A stretch of 64,000 nucleotides of DNA, taken from contig NC_133123.1 of the NCBI RefSeq assembly GCF_033568475.1, positions 372,001 to 436,000 on the forward strand, in the 5' to 3' direction. Every line of letters starts with the position of its first letter. Position 1 is the stretch's first letter. The notes under the pieces are model-generated. The model did not search any database and had not been told where the DNA came from. It saw only the letters and a program-made list of their open reading frames with translations. This DNA is from Henckelia pumila (lineage: Eukaryota > Streptophyta > Magnoliopsida > Lamiales > Gesneriaceae). The translations under genes and the position numbers were made by a program. Below are positions 10,912-21,859 of the stretch, in pieces.

Positions 10912-12688
10912 CATGCATATGCATAACATTTCATTTATTAAAGTGATAATCTAAATGGATGATATTTTTATTTTTATATTAGAATGTATCTTTCGTAAAG
11001 AAATATTAATAATTATTTGTTTATAAGTTACACAATAATAAATTTATATGACCAATATTTTTCTTTGAAATAATGTAACGATTTTTAAATCAACCAAACT
11101 AATACCATAATCATGAAAAAAATATATACGTATAGAATATATTATTAAGTACATAAAACTTTGAAATAAATCATCATAATAAATAATTGAAACGAAAAAA
11201 AATCATATAATAACATATAAAAATTGAAACGAAAAAAAATCATATAATAACATATAAAATTTGTGCATGATAATTTTTTAGACAATTTGACATAATCAAT
11301 AGTAAAATAAAAGTTATAGAATTAATAACTTCGATTAAAATTGAAGTTAAATGTGAAAAATTATTACACTCAATCAATGCACTCATGAATCAATTGTCTT
11401 GTGTATTTTCTCATCTTTGTCCCTATCTTTTTTTGTAATTTTACTTATATAACTTTCATTAGCTTCTCATTCATATAGAACAAAGAATAAATATGTATAT
11501 ACACAATGCAAAAATTTTGTTCCTACATTCATACTTTTATGGTAGGTATAGATATAGATTTGAAGCAGTGAATGACCAATCAATCTTTATGAGTAACTGC
11601 TTTTAATATTGCATTACTGCTCGATATGTGTTTTCTCATGGCATCGAAAATTTTTGCAAAGCTTCCAGAAGTTAAATAGTTCCGAATGGCAAATAAATCT
11701 TGAAACTTTTTAATCAAATGAAGTAAATTAATTATTAAAACCTTTCCCCACTTTCTATTCATGAGACTGAAAGAACTTTGAAACAGCACGGGTTCGAATC
11801 AAAGAACCGAGCTTTGCAAATCTTGAATAACAAAAAGCAAAATCCCAATCCAATTTCCGACATTTCCTCAAGTTTTTTAAACACATATAACCATACACAA
11901 GCTAAAAACCACCACACCACCATTTTCGTTCATATTATTGGAATATTCTATATCTTGCTATATCTTGGAATATATTATATATTATCATTCGTATATTTTG
12001 TAATTATATTTTTTCTATTTTTTTTTATCTCTTAAACTTTCTAATCGCATATAAACATTTTTATATATGTTTTTAAAAATATATCAAAAAAATATTATTT
12101 CATCAATTTTTACCCATATATGATATAAGGCGTCAAAATAAACATCTGAAATGGCAAATAGTCGATGCTAAAAAAACAGATATCTTGGTCTTCGATAGGG
12201 TGGAGTTCATGCTATCCTTAAGATAGCTAGCCTCAGCGGTGATTTAATGCTATCCTTAAGATAGCTAGCCTCAGCGGTGATTTAATGGATCAGATCACAT
12301 TTGCACCCCAAATTATTTGATTTCAGTCCATTACCTTGGGGTAGCTACCCCCATCGACACTACCCTTGGATAGAGTTTCCTATTGATTCTCAGAGACTAA
12401 CATTAAAAAACAAGGAAAATCAAACAAAAATCTTCCTCGGAACTGAGGGATTAACACAAGAATCAACCCTTCGAGTGAAAATTCGAATTGCAACCAACGA
12501 AAATCATAGCTAACGCCAGGAGCAGAAAACCAGGTACTACTCGCAACTACCCGCAAACAAGAAAACCCACAAACGAAAACACCCGTACACGCACACACTT
12601 GGGAGAATTGGGATTGAACATAGTCACCTGCAACTCCAGCTGCTTCACAGAAAACTGCGTGACTAGAGAACACTTCGTATTCAGGCAT
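7545..12688 (-). CDS. SWEET2: SWEET2-like sugar transporter, copy 1, 6 exons
   Basis: Complete, 235 residues. Exons on the minus strand: 12688-12628, 8632-8596, 8521-8305, 8227-8069, 7963-7844, 7658-7545. The exon phases, including the 37-base exon 2, are those of plant SWEETs. The protein has seven membrane segments in two MtN3/PQ-loop domains: the first begins EAAGVAGNLLAFVLF and carries STEQFSGLPYVYGLLNC; the second carries KMLGLLLAVF and YMPFYLSLATFLM. Clade I SWEET2 proteins are known tonoplast facilitators moving glucose down its gradient. In the strongly conserved TFRRIIRN motif this copy has Gly for the first Arg, and the pocket-side NCLICxWYG reads NCLIRFWYG. Intron 1 is 3995 bases, against 739 in copy 2, because of three extra blocks. 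The start codon gives the family's short N-terminus before AAGVAG. Confidence 0.9.
8808..9119 (+). repeat. tandem duplication, two ~155-base AT-rich units
   Basis: Units at about 8808-8964 and 8966-9119 both begin with TTAATTTAACATA, share CTGTGATTTTAAACTTATTA and end in GTTAAAGTAC. Differences are scattered, so the duplication is not recent. Confidence 0.65.
10673..10908. repeat. (TA)n microsatellite split by a palindromic MITE
   Basis: Perfect TA tracts lie on both sides (about 10673-10710 and 10859-10908) of a 148-base palindrome (10711-10858). The left arm opens with the hairpin CCTGCACACCAGTGTGCAGG and the right arm with a degenerate version of it. An exact 18-base palindrome GATGTTCGCGCGAACATC lies near the centre. 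The arms match at roughly 85-90%. Long frames of Tyr-Ile repeats across this stretch come only from the dinucleotide repeat. Confidence 0.75.
11937..12125. repeat. ~185-base insertion in SWEET copy 1 intron 1
   Basis: Copy 2 reads through TTCATAT-GAGACGTCAAAATAAAC, while copy 1 has about 185 extra A+T-rich bases after TTCATAT. CATAT occurs at both edges and may be a target duplication. No terminal repeats or coding sequence. Confidence 0.5.
12189..12369. repeat. 181-base insertion with CTTGG direct repeats and hairpins
   Basis: Copy 2 gives the empty site (GATATCTTGGATAGAG, about 34126-34141). Copy 1 carries 181 extra bases between two copies of CTTGG (12184-12188 and 12365-12369). The insert holds a 37-base direct duplication (TGCTATCCTTAAGATAGC... 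at about 12209 and 12247) and the palindrome GGGGTAGCTACCCC near 12338. It is related in style to the hairpin MITEs at 2613 and 7094. Confidence 0.65.
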
Positions 12689-12965
12689 GAGTCAAATCTA
12701 CCAAGAACCTGCTGATCAATTGGAACCCAGATATAAGAATCCTACAAATTTAAAATGGAGCTGTATTTTTGTGTTTGTTGTTCGCTTTTGGCACGAGTGT
12801 TCTCCATTTTGGATTCAATCACACAGCCGTATTTGTAGTTGAAAAATAATAAAATAATAATAAGGGAAGGGCATTCACGGTGAAATTAAGAAAAATTTAA
12901 TTTTATAGTTGAGCAAAGATATTTTGAGATTCCTGAACATTCATGAGAAATCTTAACAAGTTTGT

Positions 12966-14690
12966 TAGTGATGTGAACATCATAAAATGGGTTTTCGGGT
13001 ACTGCGTGGATGAGATATCGGGTGATTCGAAAGAAGGAGTTCCTCGCCTTTGCAAATGGTGTCTACACTCAAGAAACAAGGAAACTCGTAAGTGAGGAGC
13101 CGAAAGGATTTTCGGGGTCGCCACTCTGATGCTTAAGTCATATTAAGATGTATGGAATGACCTTAAGAATTTTGAGAGAATGAGTATGTGCGAGATAATT
13201 GTGATAAGTGATATTGGACGTACCTTACCAAAGCCCGGGGGCTTGATATTTATACCCGACTGGCGGGATTCTTAATGATTACATAGTATGGGTTAACTGA
13301 CCACTATAGGAGCGATGAGACAGCATCACATGTGATTAGACTTCCCCGGAGCAGAATTTTGATATGAATTCATTGATGTATTTCAGATTTAAAGCACTTT
13401 CAGAATCAAGATTAAAGGTATAAAATGACAGCAAATTTAGATGGGATAGAACGCTCGAGACATATATGATTCTCGAGTTTTCCCTTTTGAAATCACATAC
13501 TTGTTTGTTAATTGTTATGTGTTATTATTTGAGTTAGATGATTATTATTGCTTTGATTGATTATGTGATTATTTGTTTAAGATGTTTTACAGAATTGTAT
13601 GTTATAATGCGTAAAGATTATAATTGCATTCATCTTGAACTCTACCTTGAAAAGCATAGAGGGCTGAAAGACCTAGATTGCGAAAAGACGTTTGGAGGGC
13701 TAGCAAGATGATTCACTATAGTTGCACCAAAGTCAGGCGATTGAAATACTTGACGCCACCTCGATTGGGATAATCGGTGGTTGGTTTGAGATTTTATTTT
13801 TCGGGATACCAAGAACCAAGATTCTATTGATATCAGACTTGATAGCCTATTTTTTAACATGCATTGCATTCATGTTTATTATCTTGCAAGTTTTGTTATT
13901 TATACTGAAAATTATATTCTCACCGGAGTTATCAGGCATTGTTGTGTTTTGTATGTGTGCATGAAAATAGGTGGGGCAGGATCGAGTCAAAGACGACCGG
14001 GATAGATCGAGATCGAGATTAGCATTTGGTGACTCGGGTTATAATAGATGATGTATTATATGGTTTGAACAAACATGTTAAAAAAACAAGAAATCTTCTA
14101 TATATGTAGTAGTTTATGTTGTGTCATTAGCCAAGCCATGTAGTGATATAAGTTTTACTCATTTAGCACTTGGTTATGCTAAAGATTTCATGTGTTCTAG
14201 AACATAAATCGATTTATGAATACTTATGTTTTGAATAGAAAGCTTGATGAGTTTATAGATATAAATTGATCTCATTGTCCAGATTTGAAGTCCTTAAAAT
14301 GCGGATTTTTATGGCAAGGCATGGGCCCCGTGCATGCCCTGTGCATGGGTTCGTATAGCCCACTGTTTTTATAGATGTGCAGAAAATGAAGGGCACGAAC
14401 CCCGTGCCGACCTCCGTGCAGGGGTCCGTGTGGTTGAGATAAAAAACAATAGCTTCAGAAACTTTGAAACTTGGGCATGGACCCGGGCACGGATGGGGGC
14501 ACGAGGTCCGTGTACCTTGCATCTTTTAATTGTGCGTACAGAATAATGCACGGACCCGAGCACGGACCTGTGCACGGAGTCCGTGTATTTTAAAAAAAAA
14601 TTTGATCTTGATTTAATTATTTTACATTAATGATATTTAATGTATGATTTGTTCTAAAATAAGATTAGCAACCCGAGGTCCCCACAACGG
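12966..14690 (+). repeat. probable LTR and leader of the Ty3/gypsy remnant
   Basis: Non-coding sequence leading into the gypsy gag. Shortly after CCCCACA (about 14680-14686) comes TGATATCAAAGC, a degraded match to the tRNA-Met primer-binding site TGGTATCAGAGC. The sequence to its left is therefore probably the 5' LTR. Its left end is not resolved. The part at about 14310-14590 is a repeat array listed separately. Confidence 0.4.
14310..14590 (+). repeat. array of GC-rich palindromic motifs (GCACGGACC / CCGTGC)
   Basis: At least eight variants of GCACGGACC, CCGTGCA and GGTCCGTG occur in about 280 bases, as imperfect direct and inverted repeats. The surroundings are A+T-rich, so the block stands out. 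It sits at the 3' end of the probable gypsy LTR. Confidence 0.6.
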
Positions 14691-17600
14691 GTGATATCAA
14701 AGCATAAGTTTCATGATTAAAATAGAAGTTAATGAGCGGGGTAGATTGAGTCTATTTGATTTACTTATATTGCCTGAGATTGAATGTTATATGTGATTAT
14801 GTGCATTACATGTGAGCATGTTTTATTATTGCAAGATTTATACGATGGCATGATTATGTGCTTTTATTGTCAATACATGCTCCATGTGCAATATTATTCC
14901 AGAATGTATTCTTGATCAGAACCTGAATTCTCATGAGAACGCACGAGAATGCTAATCAGAGAAGGATGAGAATAAAATGTTGAATATGATATTTTGTTAT
15001 GCACTAATCTGTTTGAAAATCAAGATATGCCTCCCCGTCGAGTACCGATCCCTAGACAGACAGTTGTCGTCCCACAAGAAGAACCAGTACCACAGATAGT
15101 GGCAGAACCTCAGAATGCACAGGGTAGTACATCTGCAGATCCGATGGATGTGACTGCTACTCCGATGAACTTTGTTGAAAAGATTTCAATCATTTAAACC
15201 GCCAACACTGAAAGAAACAGAGAATTCAGTTGACTGTGAGAACTTTAGAGGATATTGAACAGTTTTTTGACTCGCTCAATTATTCTGATGATCGTCGTAT
15301 CAGACTGGTAGTACATCAACTTCATGAAATTGCCAAATGTTGGTGGATCACTACGAAAAAGGCTTTGAAACATCGAGGTACGACTATCACTTTGTTTGTA
15401 TTTAAACTGAATTCTATTAACGTTTCTTTCCAGTATCATACAGAAAAGACAAAGGAGCAGAATTTGAGAGTTTGAAACAGGGTCAGTTGAATATCGAAGA
15501 ATATGTGGCAAAATTTTCTAGCCTTTTGAAGTTCGCTCCACATATAGCTGCAAATGATGAAGCCATGGCGGACCAGTTTATCAATGGATTAAATCCAAAT
15601 ATTTTTACTTTGGTGAATAGTGGACGACTCAATACCCTTGCTGATGCACTAAAGAGAGCTAAGGGAGCAGAGGCATGATTGTTGAGGCAAAGAGGAGCAC
15701 CTTTTATTCCACAGCCACCTTAACAACCAGTACCATTGTCATTACCACAGAATCCGCCATAGTTTCAGCAACCGTCTGTCAGATTTGAGAAAGGAAGCAG
15801 TAACAGTGGCAGAAAGGATTCACGATTTCGGCCAAAAGGTAAACAATTCAAGAAAGCAAGCATTAGTTCTTCCAGTTCCAGTGGTTTGAGGCAGTTTGAT
15901 TCTGATCAGAGTTCTCCCTACTCAAGGTTTTATTGCAATAAGTGTGGGGGTAGACATGCCACTGATCAATGTAGAGGAGTTTCTTGCAGTTGCAACATAT
16001 GTCACCAAGCTGGTCATTATGCTAAGGTATTCCCTCAACGTGCAACAGAAAGAACAACAAGTGCAGGTTCATCTAGACCAGTCCCTTAGGCTGACGGGCA
16101 ATCATCTACAGTGCATTCATCCCAGCCACAGCCATTGACCAAACCAGGAGGATCACACACTGTGAATCAACCTCCTAGGCAAAAGGCTCGAGTATTTGCA
16201 CTTACTGAGAAGCAGGATCAGGCAGCACCTGATGATGTTATAGCAGGTAACTGTTCTATTTTTGGTTATCCTATCTATGTATTGATAGATACAGGTGCAT
16301 CACATACATTCATATTTAAAAAATTTGTTATGATGCATTCTTTATCATCCGAGCCATTGCCTGTTGTTGTTGTTATTTCTTCACCTTTGGGTGAAGGAAT
16401 TGTATCTGTCAAATTAATAAGAAACTGTGCACTACAATATGACGGAAATATGATAGATTTGGATTGTATAGTACTTGGATTATCAGATTTCGATTGTACT
16501 ATTGGTATAGACATGTTAACCAAGTACGTGGCGGCTGTGGACTGTTTTCATAAAGTGGTCAGATTTAGACCTGAAATGGCAGATGAATGGAAATTTTACG
16601 GTAAGGGTTCTAGAGCCAAGATCTCTTTAATATTTGTGTTATCTATGACCCGTTTATTGCAGAGAGGTGCAAAATGATTTTTGGTTTATGCAGTGGATGT
16701 CTTGAAATCTAGTACAACATTGACATATATTCCAGTGGTGCGAGATTTTGTTGATGTATTCCCAGATAAAATTCCTGGTTTGCCTCAAGTTCGGGAGATA
16801 GACTTCAGTATTGAATTAATGCCAGATATGCAACCGATATCTAAAGCTCCTTACAAAATGACACCGATTGAATTGAAGGAGTTGAAATATCAGTTGGAAG
16901 ATTTGCTTGCTAAAGGGTACATTAGACCAAGAATTTTACCTTGGGGGCGCTCCGATAATTTTTGTACGAAATAAAGATGATTCGATGTGGTTGTGTATTG
17001 ATTATCGGCAACTGAACAAGATAACAGTAAAGAACAAATACCCATTTCCCAAAATAGATGATTTGTTTGATCAGTTGCAGGGTTCGGCTATCTATTCCAA
17101 GATCGATCTGAGATCTTTATATCATCAGCTGAGGTTCGAGATGAAGATATCCCTAAAAATGCATTCAGAACAAGGTATGAACATTATGAATTTATTGTCA
17201 TGCCTTTTGGTTTAACTAATGCTCCAGCACTGTTTATGAAATTGATGAATAGGGTGTTTCAGAAATATTTGGATAACTTTGTCATTATATTTATCGATTA
17301 TATTTTGATATATTCCAAGAATCGAGATGATCATATAGAACATTTGAGAATCATTTTGCAAACTCTAAGAACAGAAATGTTGTATGCTAAATTGTCTAAG
17401 TGTGACTTCTGGCTAGATCGAGTCATTTTTCTTTAACATATCATTTCAGATGATGGAATTTCAGTGGATCCAAGCAAGGTAGAGGCTGTGATCAATTGGC
17501 CTAGACCGACATCAGTGCCAGAGATACGAAGTTTTATGGGCTTAGCAGGCTCCTATCGCCAATTTATCATAGATTTTTCCAGTATTTCCAAGTCTATTAC

Positions 17601-18224
17601 TCCGTTGACTTAGAAAAATATGCCGTATGTCTGGACAGAAGCATGTGAAGCTAGTTTTCTTGAGTTTAAGAAGATACTTACCAGTGCACCTGTATTGACA
17701 ATTCATTCAGGTACTGGTGATTTTGTTGTATATTGTGATGCTTCTCACAGAGGTTTGAGATGTGCGTTAATGCAGAAAGGTCATGTCATTGTTTATGCCT
17801 CAAGACAGCTGAAGCCACATGAAACCAGATGTCCAATTCATGATATTGAATTGGCAGCCATTGTGTTTGCATTAAAGATATGACGACATTATCTATACGG
17901 TGAGAAGTTTGAAATTTATTCTGATCATAAAAGCTTGAAATATCTATTTTCGCAGTCAGAATTGAATATGAGGCAACGAAGATAACTAGATTTACTGAAA
18001 GACTTTGATTGGAAAATCAAATACTATCCAGAAAAATTCAATCCAGCTGCAGATGCCTTGAGTAGAAATGTATATTCTTTATCCTTGTCTACGATAGGTG
18101 TAACCAGATTGGTAGAGGATTGCTGTATTTCTGGATTAGTATTTGAAACAGATATTGTAATAGACTGGGTTCGCACCCTCTGCATTAATTCAGCTCTACA
18201 AGTTTTTATCATCCCTGGTACCAT
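14690..18224 (+). mobile_element. Ty3/gypsy (Tekay/Del-like) remnant, truncated
   Basis: Fossil element. In order: gag from about 15027 (MPPRRVPIPRQ), two zinc-knuckle-like motifs at about 15930-16035, aspartic protease around LIDTGASHTFI (about 16281), reverse transcriptase at about 16740-17440 ([19 protein letters not shown]) and RNase H at about 17690-18060 ([10 protein letters not shown]). The integrase and 3' LTR are not seen; after RNase H the sequence passes into SINE-like repeats at about 18225. It is clearly broken, with roughly half a dozen or more breaks, and looks old. The lineage call rests on the style of the RT motifs. Confidence 0.85.
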
Positions 18225-18418
18225 TTGAGCTACTTAAGAACTTGTACATGAACCTGGAGGTACAAGGTTCTATCCCTGAGGAGGGCATGAAACTCCCTTT
18301 TCGGGGGAGAAGATCATGAGTATGGCTGGGCCGGCCTAAAGCAGAATGATTGCAGAGGGTGCGGGCCCAGTCCATTACAAACCTTTTTTTGTAATGGACT
18401 GAGCCCCAAAACCATATT
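18225..18418 (+). repeat. truncated fold-back SINE-like unit
   Basis: Begins AAGAACTTGTACATGAACC, lacking the box A end. It has a degraded box B (GGTTCTATCCC), and its right part folds as CAGTCCATTACAAA / TTTGTAATGGACTG around 18369-18402. It is a partial copy of the unit that follows. Confidence 0.55.
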
Positions 18419-18420
18419 TG

Positions 18421-18815
18421 AACTTAGCTCAAGTGGTACAAGGGATGATAAGAACTTGTACTTGAACCTAGAGGTACAAGGTTCTATCATTGGGGAGGGC
18501 ATGAAACTCCTTTTCCAGGGGGAGAAGATAATGAGTATGGCTGGGCCGGCCCAGAGCTAAATGATTGCAGAGGGTGCGGGCCTAGTCCATTACATAAAAG
18601 GGTGCCCTTTTTTGTAATAGACTGGGCCCTAACCCATCTTCGGCCATCATCGAGCTCGGGGCGGCCAGCCCAGCCATATTCAACTCATGGGCCTTCTCCC
18701 ACCTGGAAATGAAGTTTCATGCCCTCACCAGGGATAGAACTTGCACCATCGGGCTCAAGTGAAAATTCTTATCAATCCTTATATCACTTGAGCTAGCAAT
18801 AAGTTCTTGGATTTG
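18421..18815 (+). repeat. fold-back SINE-like unit (tRNA-like head and its inverted copy)
   Basis: The left arm starts TTAGCTCAAGTGGTACAAGG, a box A-like head. A degraded box B, GGTTCTATCATTGG, follows. The right arm from about 18690 carries the same sequence inverted (CACCAGGGATAGAACTTG, then TATCACTTGAGCTA). The centre at about 18575-18605 folds on CATTACATAAAAGGG / CCCTTTTTTGTAAT. A better preserved relative lies at 59301-59610. Confidence 0.65.
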
Positions 18816-18899
18816 ATTTAGAATCGAGCAGGGCCCCTTGCTTAAAAAATTTATTGATTATTCTTTTGGCTTTCTCTCGTTGATTGTTTGATTTAATCA

Positions 18900-19034
18900 C
18901 AAATTTTTTTTGACAAAATTGCCACAATAAAAGGTATTGAAAATTTGAATATTATTACGTAAATTATATAAAAACTATCACAAATTTATCAAACGCTTTT
19001 GAATTATAAATAAGTTTGGCCTTTAGAATATATC
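18900..19034 (+). repeat. dispersed repeat, copy B (pair with 6654-6792)
   Basis: The same roughly 135-base sequence as 6654-6792, same orientation, about 95% identical by eye. Family not recognised. Confidence 0.6.
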
Positions 19035-19076
19035 TATTATTTATTAATTTTATAATTATATTTATATATATATAAA

Positions 19077-19560
19077 TATGTCACTTTGATTTGTAAAAAG
19101 ACTCACTTGTCCCTATTGAATTAATGTATTAATTATATGGTCTTATTATTAATATCTATTATACTATATTATATTATATTATATTATATTATATTATATT
19201 ATATTATATATAAATATGGAGCTTTCATTGTAAATTTATTTTGATACCTATATTAATTAATTTTCTTATTAATTTTTTTTGTTATTATTTTAATCTATTA
19301 TTTTATATATTTTATATGTCACTTTGATTTGTGAAAATAATCGCTTGTCCCTATTGAATTAATGTAGTAATGATGTGGTCTTATTATTAATATCTATTAT
19401 ACTATATTATATTATATTATATTATATATATATATTATCTATTATTTTATATATAAATATGAAGCTTTTATTGTGAATTTATTTTGGTACATTTATTAAT
19501 TAACTTTCTTATTAATTATTTTTTGTTATTATTTTAAAAATAAAGGTACAAATTATGTGC
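19077..19560 (+). repeat. tandem duplication of a ~240-base AT-rich unit with (ATATT)n
   Basis: Unit 1 (about 19077-19316) and unit 2 (about 19317-19560) share GTCACTTTGATTTGT, GTCCCTATTGAATTAATGTA, a run of ATATT pentamers and a GAAGCTTT/GGAGCTTT block. Pentamer number differs between units. No coding capacity. Confidence 0.7.
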
Positions 19561-19918
19561 TAAAATAAATATTTTTTGCCATCAATATTTTTTATGATTT
19601 AAATTTATAATTTACTTGAATTAAAAAATAACATATCATTGCGATATGATTTTTTTAAAATATTATAATTATATAATCCTTTTATTCTAATTTCAAAAAT
19701 TAATAAAAAATTATATGTTTAAATAAAATTTATATTTCTATTTTTAGAATCAACGTGATTATCACATATTCTTATGTACATAACATGACATGATAAAATA
19801 CATCATATGATAGATAATAAAACAACACATAAATATGCACACTCAACTGGATACCTATGTCAATATCCTAACAAAAAATTTCAAATATTATCTATGCACA
19901 ATAAAAATATTGTGACTT

Positions 19919-20130
19919 TACTTTGGTACCGTTATTAATTATTTTTTTATTAGTTATTAATTTTTATTTTTTCATTAATTGTTGTGCATTATTTGTAAAC
20001 ATTACAAATATTAATGCACAACAATTAATGAAAAAAATAAAAAAATAATTAATAAGAAATGTAATTAATTAATGTACCAAAATAAATTCATAATGAAAGC
20101 TCTATATTTATATATAATGATAGATAATAT
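19919..20130. repeat. fold-back structure made of the 19077 repeat
   Basis: Arms of about 80 bases are reverse complements around 20000 (core CATTAATTGTTGTGCATTA and TAATGCACAACAATTAATG). The right arm continues as an inverted copy of the 240-base unit (GTACCAAAATAAATTCATAA, then GAAAGCTCTATATTTATA). It looks like an inverted duplication of the tandem repeat. Confidence 0.65.
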
Positions 20131-20149
20131 AGGTATCGTGATACCTACG

Positions 20150-20440
20150 TCCTGATAACTAATTAGAAAATGTGTATGTGTGTTGCACTTGGAGAACATA
20201 CAATGAAGTAATTATAATTCAAAATGAAACTAAAACAAAAATTACAGTAAAACAATCTCACGATTTAACTTTGAAATATTGATTTCTTATTTAAGTCACC
20301 TGTGAAGAATTATTGATTTTTATGTCAAAAATATTATTTTTATTCGTAAATATGAGCATGGTCTCAAGAATATGTGAGAACGTCTCATAGAAAATCTAAG
20401 TTAAAATTAATTGACTCAACAAAAGATAACAACAATAGTA
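20150..20440 (-). repeat. dispersed repeat, inverted partner of 32010-32290
   Basis: The reverse complement of this stretch matches 32010-32290 over about 270 bases (shared blocks include CAATACTATTGTT, TTTTTGACATAAAAAT and GTATGTTCTCCA) with many small differences. Non-coding; family not assigned. Confidence 0.55.
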
Positions 20441-20899
20441 TTGAATTTCAACAATTCATGTTAATTACTCATATTAAACAAAAATAGTCTTTTTATAATT
20501 TTTTTAAAGATTTAACTAAATTCTTTCAAATATATATTTTTATCTTATTATTTTCTTTTATCATATTCTTATCGTAATAATATTTTATCATATTTTACTA
20601 AAATAATTTATAAATATAAATCACAAGGAAAAATATATTGGTTGGAAAAATTTATTATAAATTAGAAATTTAGAAATTCTAAAAAACCGTATTAAATCGA
20701 TATTTACATAATTTATGAAAATCACAATAAAATGTGGTTGTAAAAAATTTTAATTTAAACACATAAGTTAAAATAGACGTGAGGTTCTTGTGTCTAAATA
20801 CATACAATAGAGTTTCCTGAGTTATCTAGTCTATATTTGAGTGTTTCTAGCCATAGCAGTGTGCTAATGTCGTATTGAAACTGTGCTCAGTTGCAAAGC

Positions 20900-21700
20900 T
20901 CTCGACTCTGAGCCGGCCCTAGGGGGAGGCCATCTAGGCAGGCTGCCTAGGGCCTCTCTTTGGTGGGGCCTCAAAATTTTTTAAAAATATATTATATTAT
21001 ATATAGTGTATATATATATATATATATTAATCTTCTATTAAAAGCTCTGTATATGTCATGAGACTCTAATTATTTGTTAAAAAAATATTAATCATTGTCA
21101 TTTTTTGTGTTGTTGCTTCTCACCTTTCTTTGCATACAAAATAAAAAAAAATTGGATTTGGATGATGTAGTGGATATTGATCCAATCTTTATTGACAGTG
21201 TCAATTGTCAAATTTTGATCATGAAAATGTAGTAACAGATCAAATTTTAATTGAGAATATAGTTATGAATGATGAGCTTCAATTAAATAATAGTCGTGAA
21301 ATGACTGAAATTGAACAAAATAATAATAATCGAATGGAGGATGTAAATGATATTAGAAGTTTGAATGAAAATAAAGATACGAATGGTGAAGAATTATATG
21401 ATCTGTTCCATCGGGAAATTGGGAGAATAATATACCTCAAAGAAAAATATATTTAATTTGTTAATAGAGAAATACCCAAAATGTGTTATGAAATATCGTT
21501 TATCCGGTTAACGACCAAGGTAGAAGATTCAATGATAAAATTTGTATATATTAAATTATATGTTGGTGATCATTATATTCATTTTATTATCAGTTCGTAC
21601 GTAATATTTTTATATTTTACAAAAAAAAAATTATATTGACGTTAACTTAGCCTAGGGCCTTCAATTTTCTGGAGACGGTCTTGTCTCGACTTCTATGGAC
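20900..21700 (+). mobile_element. degraded hAT-type fragment (possible)
   Basis: Starts with GAGCCGGCCCTAGGGGG, similar to the GGGGCGG-type ends of hAT-Tip100-like plant elements. A related end, CAGGGGCGGCCCTAAGG, occurs at about 59622. Inside is an 83-codon frame (21205-21453, MSNFDHENVVTDQ) of Asn/Glu-rich low-complexity sequence resembling the N-terminal part of zinc-finger MYM-type elements. No transposase core and no certain right end. Confidence 0.3.
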
Positions 21701-21859
21701 TGGCCACAAATGAAAAATAATTCCGAATACTTAATCTTTATTGGGAGTATCTATTGAATTAATAGAGACTTTTAAATTTTTTAAAAAAATAGTGATATAA
21801 TTTTCACTTATCTTTAGGCTGAGATTTTATAGACTGTGTGCTAATAAACCATTTTTTTA

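Larger units (their letters stand above)
8664..11557. repeat. 2.9-kb AT-rich block present in SWEET copy 1 intron, absent from copy 2
   Basis: Aligning the two SWEET copies, sequence runs together as GGTAA|ATTTGAAGCAG in copy 2 (about 33668-33675), but copy 1 has about 2894 extra bases at that point. The block is non-coding and A+T-rich. It contains a tandem duplication of about 155 bases (8808-8964 and 8966-9119), TA microsatellites and the palindromic element at 10711-10858. No clear target duplication was found, so a deletion in copy 2 is also possible. Confidence 0.7.
7374..12965. repeat. duplicated segment, copy 1 (partner 32291-34873)
   Basis: Homology to 32291-34873 starts at TAGTTAATTATAAAA just left of the SWEET 3' end. 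It runs through the whole gene and about 270 bases of upstream sequence to around ACAAGTTTGTTA. Both copies have the same orientation. After subtracting the three copy-1-only blocks the two align at well over 90%. Confidence 0.8.

Noticed and set aside
10663-10934. Two 88-codon minus-strand frames of Tyr-Ile repeats
   Set aside because: They are translations of the (TA)n microsatellite and the palindrome between the tracts; there is no protein family like this.
12380-12688. 102-codon minus-strand frame starting at the SWEET copy 1 ATG
   Set aside because: Only the first 61 bases are exon 1; the rest reads through the intron donor at 12627.
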